From positions 82,950 through 146,949 of IMG/VR virus record IMGVR_UViG_3300042507_006854: a DNA stretch of 64,000 nucleotides, one strand, 5' to 3'. Made by a program: the position numbers and the translations under genes. Below are positions 1 to 9,312 of the stretch, piece by piece (position 1 is the first letter of the stretch; each line of letters starts with the position of its first letter). Under the pieces are notes generated by a model. The model was not told the DNA's origin. It was given only the letters and a program-made list of their open reading frames with translations, and made no database searches. Source of the DNA: a virus.

Positions 1-1
1 T

Positions 2-991
2 GAACTAGTAAAACTTTCAGCCAGTAGAATCAAGACATTACAATCATGCTCTTGGATGTATTATTGCAATTATAATCTTAAATTGCCACAAAAGAATAAT
101 TCCGGAGCAATGCGTGGCACTGTAGCGCATTTAATCTTCGAAGTGTTGGCTAATCCTCGGCACGAGCATTACGTTAAAAAAATTGTAAAAAATAAAACGT
201 GCCTAAAGTCTCCAGCAGTTTTTAAATTAATTATAAAGGCCGCTAAGCGCGAAGGGCTCGATTTAGATGAAATGGTCGCACCACTTAAAAAGAGTGGGCA
301 AGAAATAACTAATCTTAAATGTATAGATGAGATGATTTTAGTTGGTTTAAAATTTGATTTTATTGGAGATTATAAACTTATTGGTTCGGAATGGGAGTTC
401 GATATTACCAGTGAGGAACCCAAGTATAGAATTGGTGGATTTGTTGACCGAATCTTTAAAGATAAAAATCAAATGATTATTCGAGATTTTAAATCTAGTA
501 AGAAGGCTTTTAAAGGAGACGAATTAGAAAGTAACCTACAAGGAATGATGTACTCTCTAGCTCTTCGTAAAAAATACAAAAAACAAAAAGATATTTTAGT
601 TAGATTCTTATTTTTAAGATATCCCGATGATCCAGAAAGAGAGTGCCCGCATTTCAATGAAGAGGAGTTAATTGGTTTTGAGCATTACCTTGAATATATT
701 AGTGAATATTTAAAAAACTTTGATGAAAAAAAGGCTCGATCAAATTTTGCTTCTAGCGAATTTAGTCGTAAATGGATGTGCAAAACAAAATCTGGATGGC
801 GTTGTCCATACTTAGATCCAATTGAATATAAGGTTCTTATAGATAAAGATGGTAAAACTATTAAATCAATTTTTGCAAATGAAGAGTTTAAAGAAAAAGA
901 TTTAAAACCCGAATATCGTATTGAAGTAAGAAAATATGAAGGATGTCCAGCTTGGAAGCAAACTCAATCAAATAATGACTTTGACTTTTAA
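2..991 (+). CDS. RecB/Cas4-like PD-(D/E)XK nuclease (5' end outside window)
   Basis: The frame is open from base 2, and the residues upstream of the first internal ATG (base 56) read LSASRIKTLQSCSW, a typical N-terminus of Cas4/AddB-type nucleases, so the true start lies outside the window. The nuclease core is visible as GGFVDRIF followed by IIRDFKSSK (the D and DxK of PD-(D/E)XK) and a Q-rich helix (NLQGMMYSLAL). One N-terminal Cys plus C-terminal Cys residues (WMCKTK, WRCPY, EGCPAW) are the spacing expected of an Fe-S cluster. It probably processes DNA ends with the polymerase genes that follow directly. Role in recombination or replication is inferred. Confidence 0.82.
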   Translation, partial: ELVKLSASRIKTLQSCSWMYYCNYNLKLPQKNNSGAMRGTVAHLIFEVLANPRHEHYVKKIVKNKTCLKSPAVFKLIIKAAKREGLDLDEMVAPLKKSGQEITNLKCIDEMILVGLKFDFIGDYKLIGSEWEFDITSEEPKYRIGGFVDRIFKDKNQMIIRDFKSSKKAFKGDELESNLQGMMYSLALRKKYKKQKDILVRFLFLRYPDDPERECPHFNEEELIGFEHYLEYISEYLKNFDEKKARSNFASSEFSRKWMCKTKSGWRCPYLDPIEYKVLIDKDGKTIKSIFANEEFKEKDLKPEYRIEVRKYEGCPAWKQTQSNNDFDF

Positions 992-1017
992 AAAAAGTAT
1001 TGTTAATATTAGGTTCA

Positions 1018-1767
1018 ATGCTACCAATCTTTAGATCAAACTACTCGTTGAGTTCGGTTCTTACTCTAGAGCCATATTCTCCTATAGAGAATCGTGCTTT
1101 AAACCAACCCGACTCTGTATTTGATATTTGTAAAGACTATGGTATTGAAGATGTTTTTATTGTTGATAACACCTTAACTGGAATGGTAGAAGCTTATGAA
1201 AATTCAAAAAAAGCAGGTTTAAATCTACGTTTTGGATATCGAGTAAACGTTTGTCAAGATATTGAAAATAAAACTCCAGAGTCTGAACTTACAGAAAGCA
1301 AATTTATTATTTTTGCTCTTAAAAATTCGTTTACAGATTTAATTAAATTGCATAATATTTCTACTACAAAAGGAATTTATAATGGAAAACCTCGTCTTGA
1401 TTTTAAAACTTTAAAAGAAAATTGGAGTAAAAATCTTTTGTTTGCGGTACCATTTTATGATTCATATATTTATTATAATCTTTTATATGGTCGTCAATGC
1501 GTTCCAGAATTAGATTTCACTGATCCTGTTTATTTTATTGAGAATAATGGCTTACCATTTGACGATCTTTTAAGTAGTCATATTAAAGAAACAATTAAAG
1601 ATCATGAAATCGTTTTGTCTAAAACAATTTATTATCGTGAGAGAAAAGATTTTAAATCTTATATGACGTATCGCTGTATTTTGAATCGGACAACATTCCA
1701 AAAACCAGAGCTACGTCATTTTGGAAGCCAAGAATTTTGTATGGAGGCACTGAAAGAAAATGCATAG
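1018..1767 (+). CDS. Stand-alone PHP-like domain of C-family DNA polymerase
   Basis: The segment around residues 5-80 aligns by eye with the N-terminal PHP domain of DnaE (SNYSL, a DICKDYGIEDVFIVDN strand and helix, EAYENSKKAGLNLRFGYRV). The metal-binding histidines are absent: the usual HxH near the start is FRSN and the DHG motif is DNT, so it is probably a structural rather than catalytic PHP domain. I chose ATG 1018 over a TTG at 1000 because the protein family begins close to this point. It overlaps the exonuclease gene by 8 nt and is part of the polymerase operon. Confidence 0.68.
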   Translation: MLPIFRSNYSLSSVLTLEPYSPIENRALNQPDSVFDICKDYGIEDVFIVDNTLTGMVEAYENSKKAGLNLRFGYRVNVCQDIENKTPESELTESKFIIFALKNSFTDLIKLHNISTTKGIYNGKPRLDFKTLKENWSKNLLFAVPFYDSYIYYNLLYGRQCVPELDFTDPVYFIENNGLPFDDLLSSHIKETIKDHEIVLSKTIYYRERKDFKSYMTYRCILNRTTFQKPELRHFGSQEFCMEALKENA

Positions 1768-2392
1768 TAATCTTCTACGTTTTAATAAAAAGCAAAAATA
1801 TATTGTTTTTGATACGGAAACCGAATCTTTAGCATTAGCTTTAACTAGGCCTTGGCAACTTTCTTGGCTAGTTTATGATGATCATAAAATTGTTAAAAAT
1901 GAAGATCACATGCTTTATTGGAAAGATTTGAATGTTTCTGCTGATGCGGCTAGAATTACAAGATTCGATTATAATAATTGGAAAGAAAAATCTGAAGACC
2001 CAAAAGAAGTTCTCCAACTTTTTGAAAGCTATCTTTACAATCCAGATTATCTAATAGTTGGCGCAAATCTTTTCGGGTTTGACATTTATGTTATAAATAC
2101 GTTACGCAGAATTTTAGGATTGAAATCAGACTTTTCATATCTTGATCGTGTTTTAGATATACAATGTATTCAAAAAGGTATATATATGGGACTGAAATCT
2201 GTTCCAGAAAATAGAACAGCTTGGCAATATCAAATGTATCATTATGTCAAGAAAGGGGTAAAGACTTCTGTTAAACATCTATGTGGTCTTTATGATATCG
2301 AATATAATGATTTAAAAGCTCACGATGCTGTTTATGATAACGAAAAGTGTCTTGAAATTTTTAAGAAACAAATTTTGACAATTGAAATATGA
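1760..2392 (+). CDS. DnaQ-like 3'-5' exonuclease (proofreading subunit)
   Basis: A DEDD exonuclease: Exo I is VFDTETES (residues 17-24), Exo II is VGANLFGFDIYVI (about residue 100), and Exo III is AHDAVYDNEKCLEIF near the C-terminus, giving the DEDDh histidine. Length (210 residues) fits an epsilon-type proofreading domain. It lies between the PHP-like and polymerase genes and overlaps both (8 and 4 nt), so the three products are likely made together and act as one polymerase. Function is well supported by motifs; complex formation is inferred. Confidence 0.88.
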   Translation: MHSNLLRFNKKQKYIVFDTETESLALALTRPWQLSWLVYDDHKIVKNEDHMLYWKDLNVSADAARITRFDYNNWKEKSEDPKEVLQLFESYLYNPDYLIVGANLFGFDIYVINTLRRILGLKSDFSYLDRVLDIQCIQKGIYMGLKSVPENRTAWQYQMYHYVKKGVKTSVKHLCGLYDIEYNDLKAHDAVYDNEKCLEIFKKQILTIEI

Positions 2393-4923
2393 AATTTTTA
2401 GAACAATTTAAAAATATTGAGATGAAAAATGTCAACCTTGTGAGGTTGCCAAATATTTCTTTTACAAAAGAAGAGAAAGGTTTATTGGCTGAAAAAGCAG
2501 AAACAAACGAACAATTCCTTCAACAATTAGTAAATGAAGGATGGAAAAAGTTTCGTGATAAGATCCCAGAGCATAAAAAGAAAATCTATCTTGATCGTAT
2601 CAAAGAAGAATTTGACATTGTCAAAGATTTAGGTTTTATTGATTACTTTCTTCTTGTTTGGCGTGTTATAAACAAAGCTCGTCAGCTTGGGGCTTTTATT
2701 GACTGGGGTCGTGGTTCAGCGGCGGGTAGTCTTATTTTCTATTTGATTGGCGTTACTGGTGTTGACCCAATCGATAAGAATCTTTTCTTTACTCGTTTTA
2801 TTTCTAAAACTCGTGCTAAAAAAGAAGTCATTGACGGAGTCACTTATATTCAAGGAGATCTTGCTCCAGATGTTGATATTAACTTGGGTGGAGTTCGTGA
2901 TGAGATTATTGAGTGGCTTAAAAAATGCTACCCGAATAAAGTTTGCAAAATTTCTTCTGTTTCTACTTTTTCTGGAAAAATTCTGGTTAAAGATGTTTTT
3001 AAAATCATGAATGAGGCCTCGGAAGAAGATGCCAGTCATTTAGCAGATACTATTGGCAAGCATTTCGGAGTTGTTGAAGATATTGAAGATTCTTATAAGA
3101 ATAGCGAGAAGTTTCGTGATTGGGCTGATCGTTACGCAGAAACTTACCAAGTAGCTTTAAAATTGCGCGGATTAATTCGTGGGAAATCTACTCATGCAAG
3201 CGGATATTTTCTTTCATATTACCCTCTTGACAAGTTTGCTCCTGTCGAGATGAATAAAGAAGGTGAGTTAACCATTTCTTATGAAATGAATACTGCGGCG
3301 AAGTTTGGTATCAAACTTGATCTTCTTGGTCTTATTAGTAATGAGATTATTAAAAATGTCTTTGAATTAATTTCAGAAAAATTTGAAGATATTAATCTTG
3401 ATGATAATCCAGAAGTTTATACTCATCTTCAACGTGAGGACTTGCTTCCATATGGACTCTATCAAATTAGTGCTGATTGTGCTTATCGTGTTTGCAAAAA
3501 CATTCGTCCAGCAAATATTGCACATTTGAGTGACGTAAATGCTATAGCCCGACCTGGAGCCCTTGCTTACGAAAAAGATTACATTAATTTTAGTGGAGAA
3601 GCTCCACATGAAAAACTCGCCCCAGTATTTGCGGAAACGCGTAATCTTCCTCTTTATCAAGAACAATTAATTCAAGCTCTTGTTACGGTTGGTTTTACTG
3701 CTGACGAGTCTGAATATATTCGTCGTATTATTGGTAAAAAGAAACGGGACGAAATGCCCAAGTGGAAAGATAAAGTTTTCGAGATCTGTGAAAAGAATGG
3801 GTTTGGAGAACAGGTTGCGGAAGCTATTTGGAAAGTCATGTTGGATTCCGCTGACTACAGTTTTAATAAATCGCATTCTTACTGTGTTGCCTATCTGGGA
3901 GCTTTAACTGTTTATCTCAAATATAAGTATCCTTTGGAATTTTTTACGGCATGTCTTAACGCTATTCAAAAGCTTCCTGATCCTATGGACGAAATCAGAC
4001 AGATCGAGAGGGAACTGCCTTATTTTAATATAAAATTGCTTCCGCCAAGCTTATTGAAGTCGGACATAGGATTTACAGTCGAGGGCAAAAATATTAGATA
4101 TGGTTTAAGCGCAATTAAAGGCGTTTCAGATAGCTCAATTGAAAAACTTATTAAATTCCGTGGAGAATATGATAATAAGATTGATTGTTTCTTAGCTGCA
4201 AAACAGGCCGGATTAAACATTGGTATTGTTTCATCCCTTATTCAAGCTGGAGCGCTTGACGATCTTGGTTCGTCACGCCCACATCTTGTTTTACAGGTTC
4301 AAGCCTTTAATCTCTTAACCGATAAAGAAAAACGTCTTGTGAAGGGTTTGCACGATGAAGGCGAAAATAAAAATATTCTTAGTATTATTCAATTGCTTGT
4401 AGATAAAAAGCAAATTAAAGAATCTCGTTTTGAGACGTTTAAGAAAAAGTATGCGTCTTATAAACAAATTTATGAGTTAAATAGTCGAAACGAGGCACTT
4501 ACAAATTATTTTTATGAAAAGAATTGTCTGGGTTTTAGTTATAGTCAAAACCTCACTGAGATCTTTAAACAAGGTAACCATAATTTTATTACTATTAAAG
4601 ACGCTTTTGAAACTAAAGAAGATAATGATAGAGTATTGTTAATTGGGGAAATTGTTGAACCACCAAGACAATCTAAATCTAGAAATGGTAATAAATTTTT
4701 TAAAGCGAATGTGGCCGATGATACCGGTAAAATTTCAGTTCTTCTTTTTGATGGTCGCTTTGGACTGTTTGAAGATTGTAAAGATAAGAATGGTGGCGCA
4801 TTCCCAGAAGAGGAAGATATTGTAATTGTTAAAGGGCGTTTAAAAGGAACAGATGCTATCTTTGCAGATGAGATAGTTAAGCAAGACTGTAAAATATATA
4901 AGAATATGAGAGACTTAAAATAA
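2389..4923 (+). CDS. DNA polymerase III alpha-like catalytic subunit
   Basis: C-family polymerase core lacking the N-terminal PHP domain. Visible motifs: GRGSAAGSL (about residue 107), PDVDIN (about 160, carrying two catalytic aspartates; the following N is as in PolC PDIDLN), IRGKSTHASG, and the helix-hairpin-helix and tail regions. The C-terminus (about 745-840) has an OB-fold-like stretch (VLLIGEIVEPPRQSKSRNG). It starts at ATG 2389 overlapping the exonuclease stop. The order PHP, exonuclease, polymerase recalls PolC cut into three genes, whereas the C-terminal OB fold is DnaE-like. It is the phage replicase. Confidence 0.93.
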   Translation: MKFLEQFKNIEMKNVNLVRLPNISFTKEEKGLLAEKAETNEQFLQQLVNEGWKKFRDKIPEHKKKIYLDRIKEEFDIVKDLGFIDYFLLVWRVINKARQLGAFIDWGRGSAAGSLIFYLIGVTGVDPIDKNLFFTRFISKTRAKKEVIDGVTYIQGDLAPDVDINLGGVRDEIIEWLKKCYPNKVCKISSVSTFSGKILVKDVFKIMNEASEEDASHLADTIGKHFGVVEDIEDSYKNSEKFRDWADRYAETYQVALKLRGLIRGKSTHASGYFLSYYPLDKFAPVEMNKEGELTISYEMNTAAKFGIKLDLLGLISNEIIKNVFELISEKFEDINLDDNPEVYTHLQREDLLPYGLYQISADCAYRVCKNIRPANIAHLSDVNAIARPGALAYEKDYINFSGEAPHEKLAPVFAETRNLPLYQEQLIQALVTVGFTADESEYIRRIIGKKKRDEMPKWKDKVFEICEKNGFGEQVAEAIWKVMLDSADYSFNKSHSYCVAYLGALTVYLKYKYPLEFFTACLNAIQKLPDPMDEIRQIERELPYFNIKLLPPSLLKSDIGFTVEGKNIRYGLSAIKGVSDSSIEKLIKFRGEYDNKIDCFLAAKQAGLNIGIVSSLIQAGALDDLGSSRPHLVLQVQAFNLLTDKEKRLVKGLHDEGENKNILSIIQLLVDKKQIKESRFETFKKKYASYKQIYELNSRNEALTNYFYEKNCLGFSYSQNLTEIFKQGNHNFITIKDAFETKEDNDRVLLIGEIVEPPRQSKSRNGNKFFKANVADDTGKISVLLFDGRFGLFEDCKDKNGGAFPEEEDIVIVKGRLKGTDAIFADEIVKQDCKIYKNMRDLK

Positions 4924-5682
4924 TTAGTATTCTTTAACAATTTCAAAAGAACCTTCTACATACCCACCGGCACTTACAGTAGACTCAGAACTTGTAAGCT
5001 TACCATTTTGAATACTCGTATTAACACCGCCGCCGCCACCACAAATAGCGCCCACGCTTACAGTCACATTGTCAGAACCAGGGCATTGAGTTACAGCACG
5101 ACCAGCATTTAAACCACGAGCGGTAATTGATTGTCTTGCGCTTCTAAAAGTAATCCCTAAAGCCGTTTGAGAACCTAGAATATAAATAGGTTCCCATTCT
5201 ATAGATGCATTATATTCAAAACCAATAGCATTAGAAATTGCGGCAGAAGCAGATCCATGTCCAATTGGGGCGTCTTGTACAGTTCCCCCTCCGCCTTGAC
5301 TCATAGGGCCACCACCAGGACCAAAAACAGTAAATGATAAAGATCCATTTACAATTGCATTTGCTTCTGCTGATAGCGTATGGCTTGTTAAATAAGCTTT
5401 TGCAAAAGATTGACCTCCAATAGAAACACTAGTTCCCTGATAAACTCCTGGATTAGCGACAATTGCTGAAAAAATACTAAAACCGGGGTCGCCAGCCGAA
5501 ATAATATAATCAATATTAATAGTTCCTTCTACCGCCCCATTTGGAATGGTAGCAATAGCATTTTTCTGACCTAGGACTCTGACGCCCTCCATAGGAACTT
5601 GGAAAGAATAACTAGCGCTATTGGCGTATAGATTAGATCCGCCAACATTTACAGAAACATTTGTATAATTAATAAGGGACAT
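4924..5682 (-). CDS. Virion structural protein, tube-like family (252 aa)
   Basis: Beta-rich protein with glycine-rich segments; starts MSLINYTNVSVNVGG. It shares a pattern with its upstream neighbour: a VRVLGQKNA segment followed by GTINIDYIIS, versus VDLLGNNFG followed by NINFSRFLI, so the two are probably diverged paralogs. Size and composition fit a tail-tube or similar virion protein. A late-promoter-like motif (ATGTAAATTAT) lies just before the ATG. The gene is convergent with the polymerase, leaving no intergenic space. The specific virion role is not shown. Confidence 0.55.
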   Translation of the reverse strand: MSLINYTNVSVNVGGSNLYANSASYSFQVPMEGVRVLGQKNAIATIPNGAVEGTINIDYIISAGDPGFSIFSAIVANPGVYQGTSVSIGGQSFAKAYLTSHTLSAEANAIVNGSLSFTVFGPGGGPMSQGGGGTVQDAPIGHGSASAAISNAIGFEYNASIEWEPIYILGSQTALGITFRSARQSITARGLNAGRAVTQCPGSDNVTVSVGAICGGGGGVNTSIQNGKLTSSESTVSAGGYVEGSFEIVKEY

Positions 5683-5693
5683 ATTAATATAAT

Positions 5694-6488
5694 TTACATT
5701 AAAAATGAACGAAAGGTCAGCTCCATTGTGGTAGAATTTTCCACATCTCCGTTATAATTAGTTGAAACAAGTCTAGCGTTTGGAGCATAGAAACTTTCTA
5801 TAATTTGAGAATTATCACAATTTTTAAGATCTATAGTTATATTCTGAATATCGGGAGAACAAAGTAGTGTTTGTATATCGGGCGATTCGTAATCATCTAT
5901 TTCTAAAGTTAAATTAAAATCAATAGAAATTGGTTTTTTAAGGAAAACATCGGCGGGATCAAAACTTCCAAGTACGAATATTGGAACTCTTTCACATGAT
6001 ACATTATATTCAAATGAGGTAATACGATTAGTAGTGCCTTGATTTGCGGATACAAAAATATTACCAAAATTAGCCACATAAATTTTATCTGAATTAATGG
6101 AGGGAGTAATCGGGGTTGTTATATTACCCCCAATATTACCATATACAACAAATTCCGTATCTATATTAGCAATATCACCAACAGAACAGCTAGCATTATA
6201 ATTTACTAAATAACCGCTTTGAAAGCCAAAAGATTGATTTTTATAATTTACAAATCCATTACAGGGAGCATCTCCAGTTAAAGATTTTAAAGGATCGGCA
6301 TTAATTAAAAATCTACTAAAATTTATATTTCTAGTTAATTCTCCTTGAACTGTTGCGCCAAAGTTATTTCCTAATAAATCCACATTCTCATACGGAATGT
6401 CGATATTTCCATTAAAACTAGTAACTCCAGAAAGCTCTTGGCCATTTATAATTAGTTTTTGATCTGGATGTATTATTCTACCGTACAT
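5694..6488 (-). CDS. Virion structural protein, paralog of the downstream 252-aa protein
   Basis: 264 residues, beta-rich, starting MYGRIIHPDQKLIING. It repeats the layout of the next gene downstream: a short N-terminal beta region, VDLLGNNFGATVQGELTRNI, a middle GxxGxxTTP linker, and a C-terminal ESFYAPNARLVSTNYNG region. An AAGTGTAAAATAA motif at 6492-6504 sits 3 nt before the start codon, the same late motif as other virion genes. No enzymatic motif is visible; structural assignment is by context and composition. Confidence 0.52.
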   Translation of the reverse strand: MYGRIIHPDQKLIINGQELSGVTSFNGNIDIPYENVDLLGNNFGATVQGELTRNINFSRFLINADPLKSLTGDAPCNGFVNYKNQSFGFQSGYLVNYNASCSVGDIANIDTEFVVYGNIGGNITTPITPSINSDKIYVANFGNIFVSANQGTTNRITSFEYNVSCERVPIFVLGSFDPADVFLKKPISIDFNLTLEIDDYESPDIQTLLCSPDIQNITIDLKNCDNSQIIESFYAPNARLVSTNYNGDVENSTTMELTFRSFLM

Positions 6489-6491
6489 AAC

Positions 6492-6504
6492 TTATTTTAC
6501 ACTT
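6492..6504 (-). promoter_or_regulatory. Late-promoter-like motif
   Basis: Reads AAGTGTAAAATAA on the minus strand, immediately before the ATG of the 264-aa virion gene. The same TGTAA core is found before at least ten other minus- or plus-strand virion-type genes in the window. Confidence 0.5.
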
Positions 6505-6548
6505 ATTTAAGGGTGGCTTAATTTTTATAATTAATGTAAATTATATAT

Positions 6549-7430
6549 ATGCCGATTCCAAATCCTAAAAAATCAGAAAAACAGGGAGATTTTGTTTCTC
6601 GTTGTATGGGCGATGAAACTATGAATAAAGATTTTCCTGATCAAAAGCAACGCGCCGCAGTTTGTTATTCACAGTTTAAGAAAGCTAATGCGAGCATTGA
6701 AGCGGCAGAAAGTTTAGAAGAGTATAAGCAAGATTTTTTCAATATGTCTGTAGGGTCTTTAAATTCTATTAAAAAACATGCAGAAAATATTCTAGATTCT
6801 TTAAATGATCCGATGGTTAAAAATAATTTAACCGAATCTTGGTTACAGGGAAAAATTGCTATTACTGAAGATTACATGTTAACAATTCATAATTATGTAA
6901 TGTTTGTAGATGAAAATGGAGAGGAATCAGAAGAATCAGAAGTAGACGCTGCTGCAGAAGATCTTACTGTAGATAATCTTTATATTCCAGAAGAATCTGA
7001 ATATGTTTCTGCAGAAGAAGTAGTATTTGATGAAAATGATGTTGTAGAAATAGACATTGCAAAAGAAAGACCTGGTCTTTGGGAAAATATTAGACGTAAA
7101 AAGAAAAGAGAAGGCAAAAATTATAAGCCAGCAAAACCTGGGGATAAAGATCGCCCATCTTCAGAAGCTTGGAAAAAAGCTCAAGGCGCTGAATACCAAG
7201 GTCGAAAAGTCACTTTAAATAAACCATTCAGAACTCCAGGTGGTCCTAAAAAATTTGCCGTATATACTAAAAATCAAAGCGGTAATGTTGTAATCGTAAG
7301 ATTCGGTGACCCGAATATGAAAATTAAAAAGAATATTCCTGAGCGCAGAAAAAGTTTTCGAGCCCGACATAATTGTTCGAGTCCTGGTCCAAAATGGAAA
7401 GCTAGATATTGGGCTTGCAAAAGTTGGTAA
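6549..7430 (+). CDS. Conserved phage protein with two small basic domains joined by an acidic linker
   Basis: The N-terminus MPIPNPKKSEKQGDFVSRCM plus DFPDQKQRAAVCYSQF is a short conserved module seen at the start of many marine and giant phage proteins. The C-terminus (KFAVYTKNQSGNVVIVRFGD, then FRARHNCSSPGPKWKARYW) is a second recurring module, often attached to phage head-maturation or structural proteins. Between them lies a helical region and a strongly acidic segment (residues about 120-170). I recognise the modules but know no firm function; a prohead or capsid-associated role is an inference. Confidence 0.5.
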   Translation: MPIPNPKKSEKQGDFVSRCMGDETMNKDFPDQKQRAAVCYSQFKKANASIEAAESLEEYKQDFFNMSVGSLNSIKKHAENILDSLNDPMVKNNLTESWLQGKIAITEDYMLTIHNYVMFVDENGEESEESEVDAAAEDLTVDNLYIPEESEYVSAEEVVFDENDVVEIDIAKERPGLWENIRRKKKREGKNYKPAKPGDKDRPSSEAWKKAQGAEYQGRKVTLNKPFRTPGGPKKFAVYTKNQSGNVVIVRFGDPNMKIKKNIPERRKSFRARHNCSSPGPKWKARYWACKSW

Positions 7431-7436
7431 ATTTTA

Positions 7437-7465
7437 TTGACTAGTTAAAAAAATAGTTCTATCAT
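7437..7465 (+). promoter_or_regulatory. Sigma70-like promoter
   Basis: TTGACT (7437-7442), 17-nt spacer, TATCAT (7460-7465), 9 nt before the ATG of the next gene. Confidence 0.6.
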
Positions 7466-7474
7466 ATTGGCTAT

Positions 7475-7762
7475 ATGATAGTAACATGGACAGTAGAAGG
7501 TGTCGATTGGTCAAAAAATATAAAAGCGAGTATTGACTCCGAGCCTTCTGAAATTGCCACCCGTGGGGTAGAATCTATTTTAGAATCACTAAAAACAGAA
7601 GAAGATTCAATTCAGTTCGGCGCTATTTTGAGAGTCTTTCATAATAAAATGAAAGACGAAGGCGAGCATTGGATTATTTATGCTCCACCAATTTTAGCTA
7701 ATGCTGGTCATTATCAAGATGCCGAAGAGCTTAAGCAAGCCTCGGAAAGAGAATTCTTGTGA
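7475..7762 (+). CDS. Hypothetical protein, 95 aa
   Basis: Small acidic helical protein beginning MIVTWTVEGVDWSKN; contains no motif that I recognise. It has its own sigma70-like promoter and its stop overlaps the GTG start of the metallopeptidase/VWA gene, so the two are co-translated and the small protein may work with it. Confidence 0.55.
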   Translation: MIVTWTVEGVDWSKNIKASIDSEPSEIATRGVESILESLKTEEDSIQFGAILRVFHNKMKDEGEHWIIYAPPILANAGHYQDAEELKQASEREFL

Positions 7763-8997
7763 ACAAGCACCTTACATATGAAGAATACCGACAAATTTTG
7801 GAATCTCTTCTTGAGCATCATGGGGTATTTTATCAATTTTGGCGTTTGGTTAAGCCTGTTTATAGTAATGATATTCCTACTGCATGCGTTGGCTTTAATA
7901 AAGAAGGTAATTGCATTGAATTTTTAATCAATAAAAAGTTTTGGGACAAACAATCAGAACATAATAAAAAATTTATTATTGCCCATGAATGTCTTCACGT
8001 AATAAATTCTCACGGAAAACGTGCTGGTAAAAAAATGTCAAACTTGGCAAATCAAGCAATGGATATTGTTGTCAATGAAAGTCTTGTAAAATATTTTAAA
8101 TTTAATCGAAAAGAGATAGATCCAAAGACTGAATATTATTGGATGGATAATTCATTTGATAATGATCCCAATATTCTCCCATGGAATAATTTTGAGTATT
8201 ATTATAATAGGCTATTAAAAGACGCTAAATTTGTAAAGAACAAACAACTTATTAATGATCATAGTGGTCTTGGAGATTTTCCAGAAGACCATGTTCAACA
8301 GATTATTAATAATCTTTCAGAAGAAGACGCGGAAAGTCTTAAAAATATAACAGAAGATGCTCAGAAAAATTCACGTAAAAATGATGATAAATCTATAGGT
8401 AACATAAAGGGCGGGTTAATTCAAAAAATTGAAAATAAACCAACTCAATATAAAAAGAAATGGGAAAGTATTATAAGGCGTTTTGAAAAGAAAATGTCTA
8501 AAGATGAGGGTTTGGAGTCACACTGGATAATGAAAGATCGTCGTTTATATAATCTTAATTTTAATATTTTTCTTCCATCTGATATAGAACAAACATTAAG
8601 AAAAACAGAAAGTGAGAAAGTTGCTACATGGTTTTTTATGGATACTAGTGGTTCTTGTTGGGGTTTAGCTCAACGCTTTTTCCAAGCGGCCAAAAGTTTA
8701 GACCCAGAAAAATTTGATGTTAAATATTTTGCTTTTGATACGGAAGTATATGAAGTAGATTTAAAAAAACAAAAATTAGATGGCGGCGGAGGAACAAGTT
8801 TTCGTTGTATTACAGACTATATTTATAACAATAAAAAAGTAAAACCATTTGTTTGGATTTTAACTGATGGGTGGGGTTATGGCGCACAGATTCCAGAAGA
8901 CCAAAGAAAAAAATGGAATTGGTTCTTAACAGAAGATGGAACAACAGCTTATATCCCACAAGGATGTAAACTGCATGAGCTTAAGAATTTTGAATAA
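7759..8997 (+). CDS. Metallopeptidase-VWA fusion protein (COG3864-like)
   Basis: Starts with GTG overlapping the previous stop (GTGA). The N-terminal half has a zinc-peptidase motif, IAHECLHVINSHG (HExxH at about residue 75), with a downstream NQAMDIVVNESL helix. The C-terminal third is a VWA-like domain with a MIDAS-type FMDTSGSCWG (about residue 293) and GGGGTSFRCI. This fusion normally works with a MoxR-type AAA ATPase; the probable partner is at 21645-22676. The protein may act as a chaperone-like complex in phage assembly or remodelling. Domain calls are firm, function is inferred. Confidence 0.75.
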   Translation: MNKHLTYEEYRQILESLLEHHGVFYQFWRLVKPVYSNDIPTACVGFNKEGNCIEFLINKKFWDKQSEHNKKFIIAHECLHVINSHGKRAGKKMSNLANQAMDIVVNESLVKYFKFNRKEIDPKTEYYWMDNSFDNDPNILPWNNFEYYYNRLLKDAKFVKNKQLINDHSGLGDFPEDHVQQIINNLSEEDAESLKNITEDAQKNSRKNDDKSIGNIKGGLIQKIENKPTQYKKKWESIIRRFEKKMSKDEGLESHWIMKDRRLYNLNFNIFLPSDIEQTLRKTESEKVATWFFMDTSGSCWGLAQRFFQAAKSLDPEKFDVKYFAFDTEVYEVDLKKQKLDGGGGTSFRCITDYIYNNKKVKPFVWILTDGWGYGAQIPEDQRKKWNWFLTEDGTTAYIPQGCKLHELKNFE

Positions 8998-9000
8998 ATT

Positions 9001-9306
9001 TTAAGCATAATCCCAATCTGGATCTCCAGATAGATTATTTGGATTTCCAGGAGGATCGTTTAAAAATTTTTTCAATTCGTCTCCACAAAACTCTGCTGGC
9101 CTTGTCGCTGTCATATTTCCTTCTGAATCTGGGCCAGTTACCCTCCATTCGTCTGGATTATTTTTCATATCATCTCGAACTTTATCTAACGTATCTTGAG
9201 TGACGTTTTCACCATTATATACTGTAGCAGGATCATTTGGATTGGGTGGAAAAGTTACTTCAACGATTCTTTTGCAACATTTGGGTTTTCCAGGATGAAT
9301 TGTCAT
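9001..9306 (-). CDS. Small Cys-containing paralog 1 of 4 (CC-NPDEW-FC family)
   Basis: 101 residues. Shows the family layout: KCCKRIVEVTF near the N-terminus, a D/N-rich middle, NNPDEWRV at about residue 58, then AEFCGDELKKFL. It is the last of four tandem paralogs that follow the 539-aa virion protein. No known family is recognised; the conserved Cys-Cys-(K/R)-R and late Cys may form disulfides or bind metal. Confidence 0.6.
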   Translation of the reverse strand: MTIHPGKPKCCKRIVEVTFPPNPNDPATVYNGENVTQDTLDKVRDDMKNNPDEWRVTGPDSEGNMTATRPAEFCGDELKKFLNDPPGNPNNLSGDPDWDYA

Positions 9307-9312
9307 AACGAG

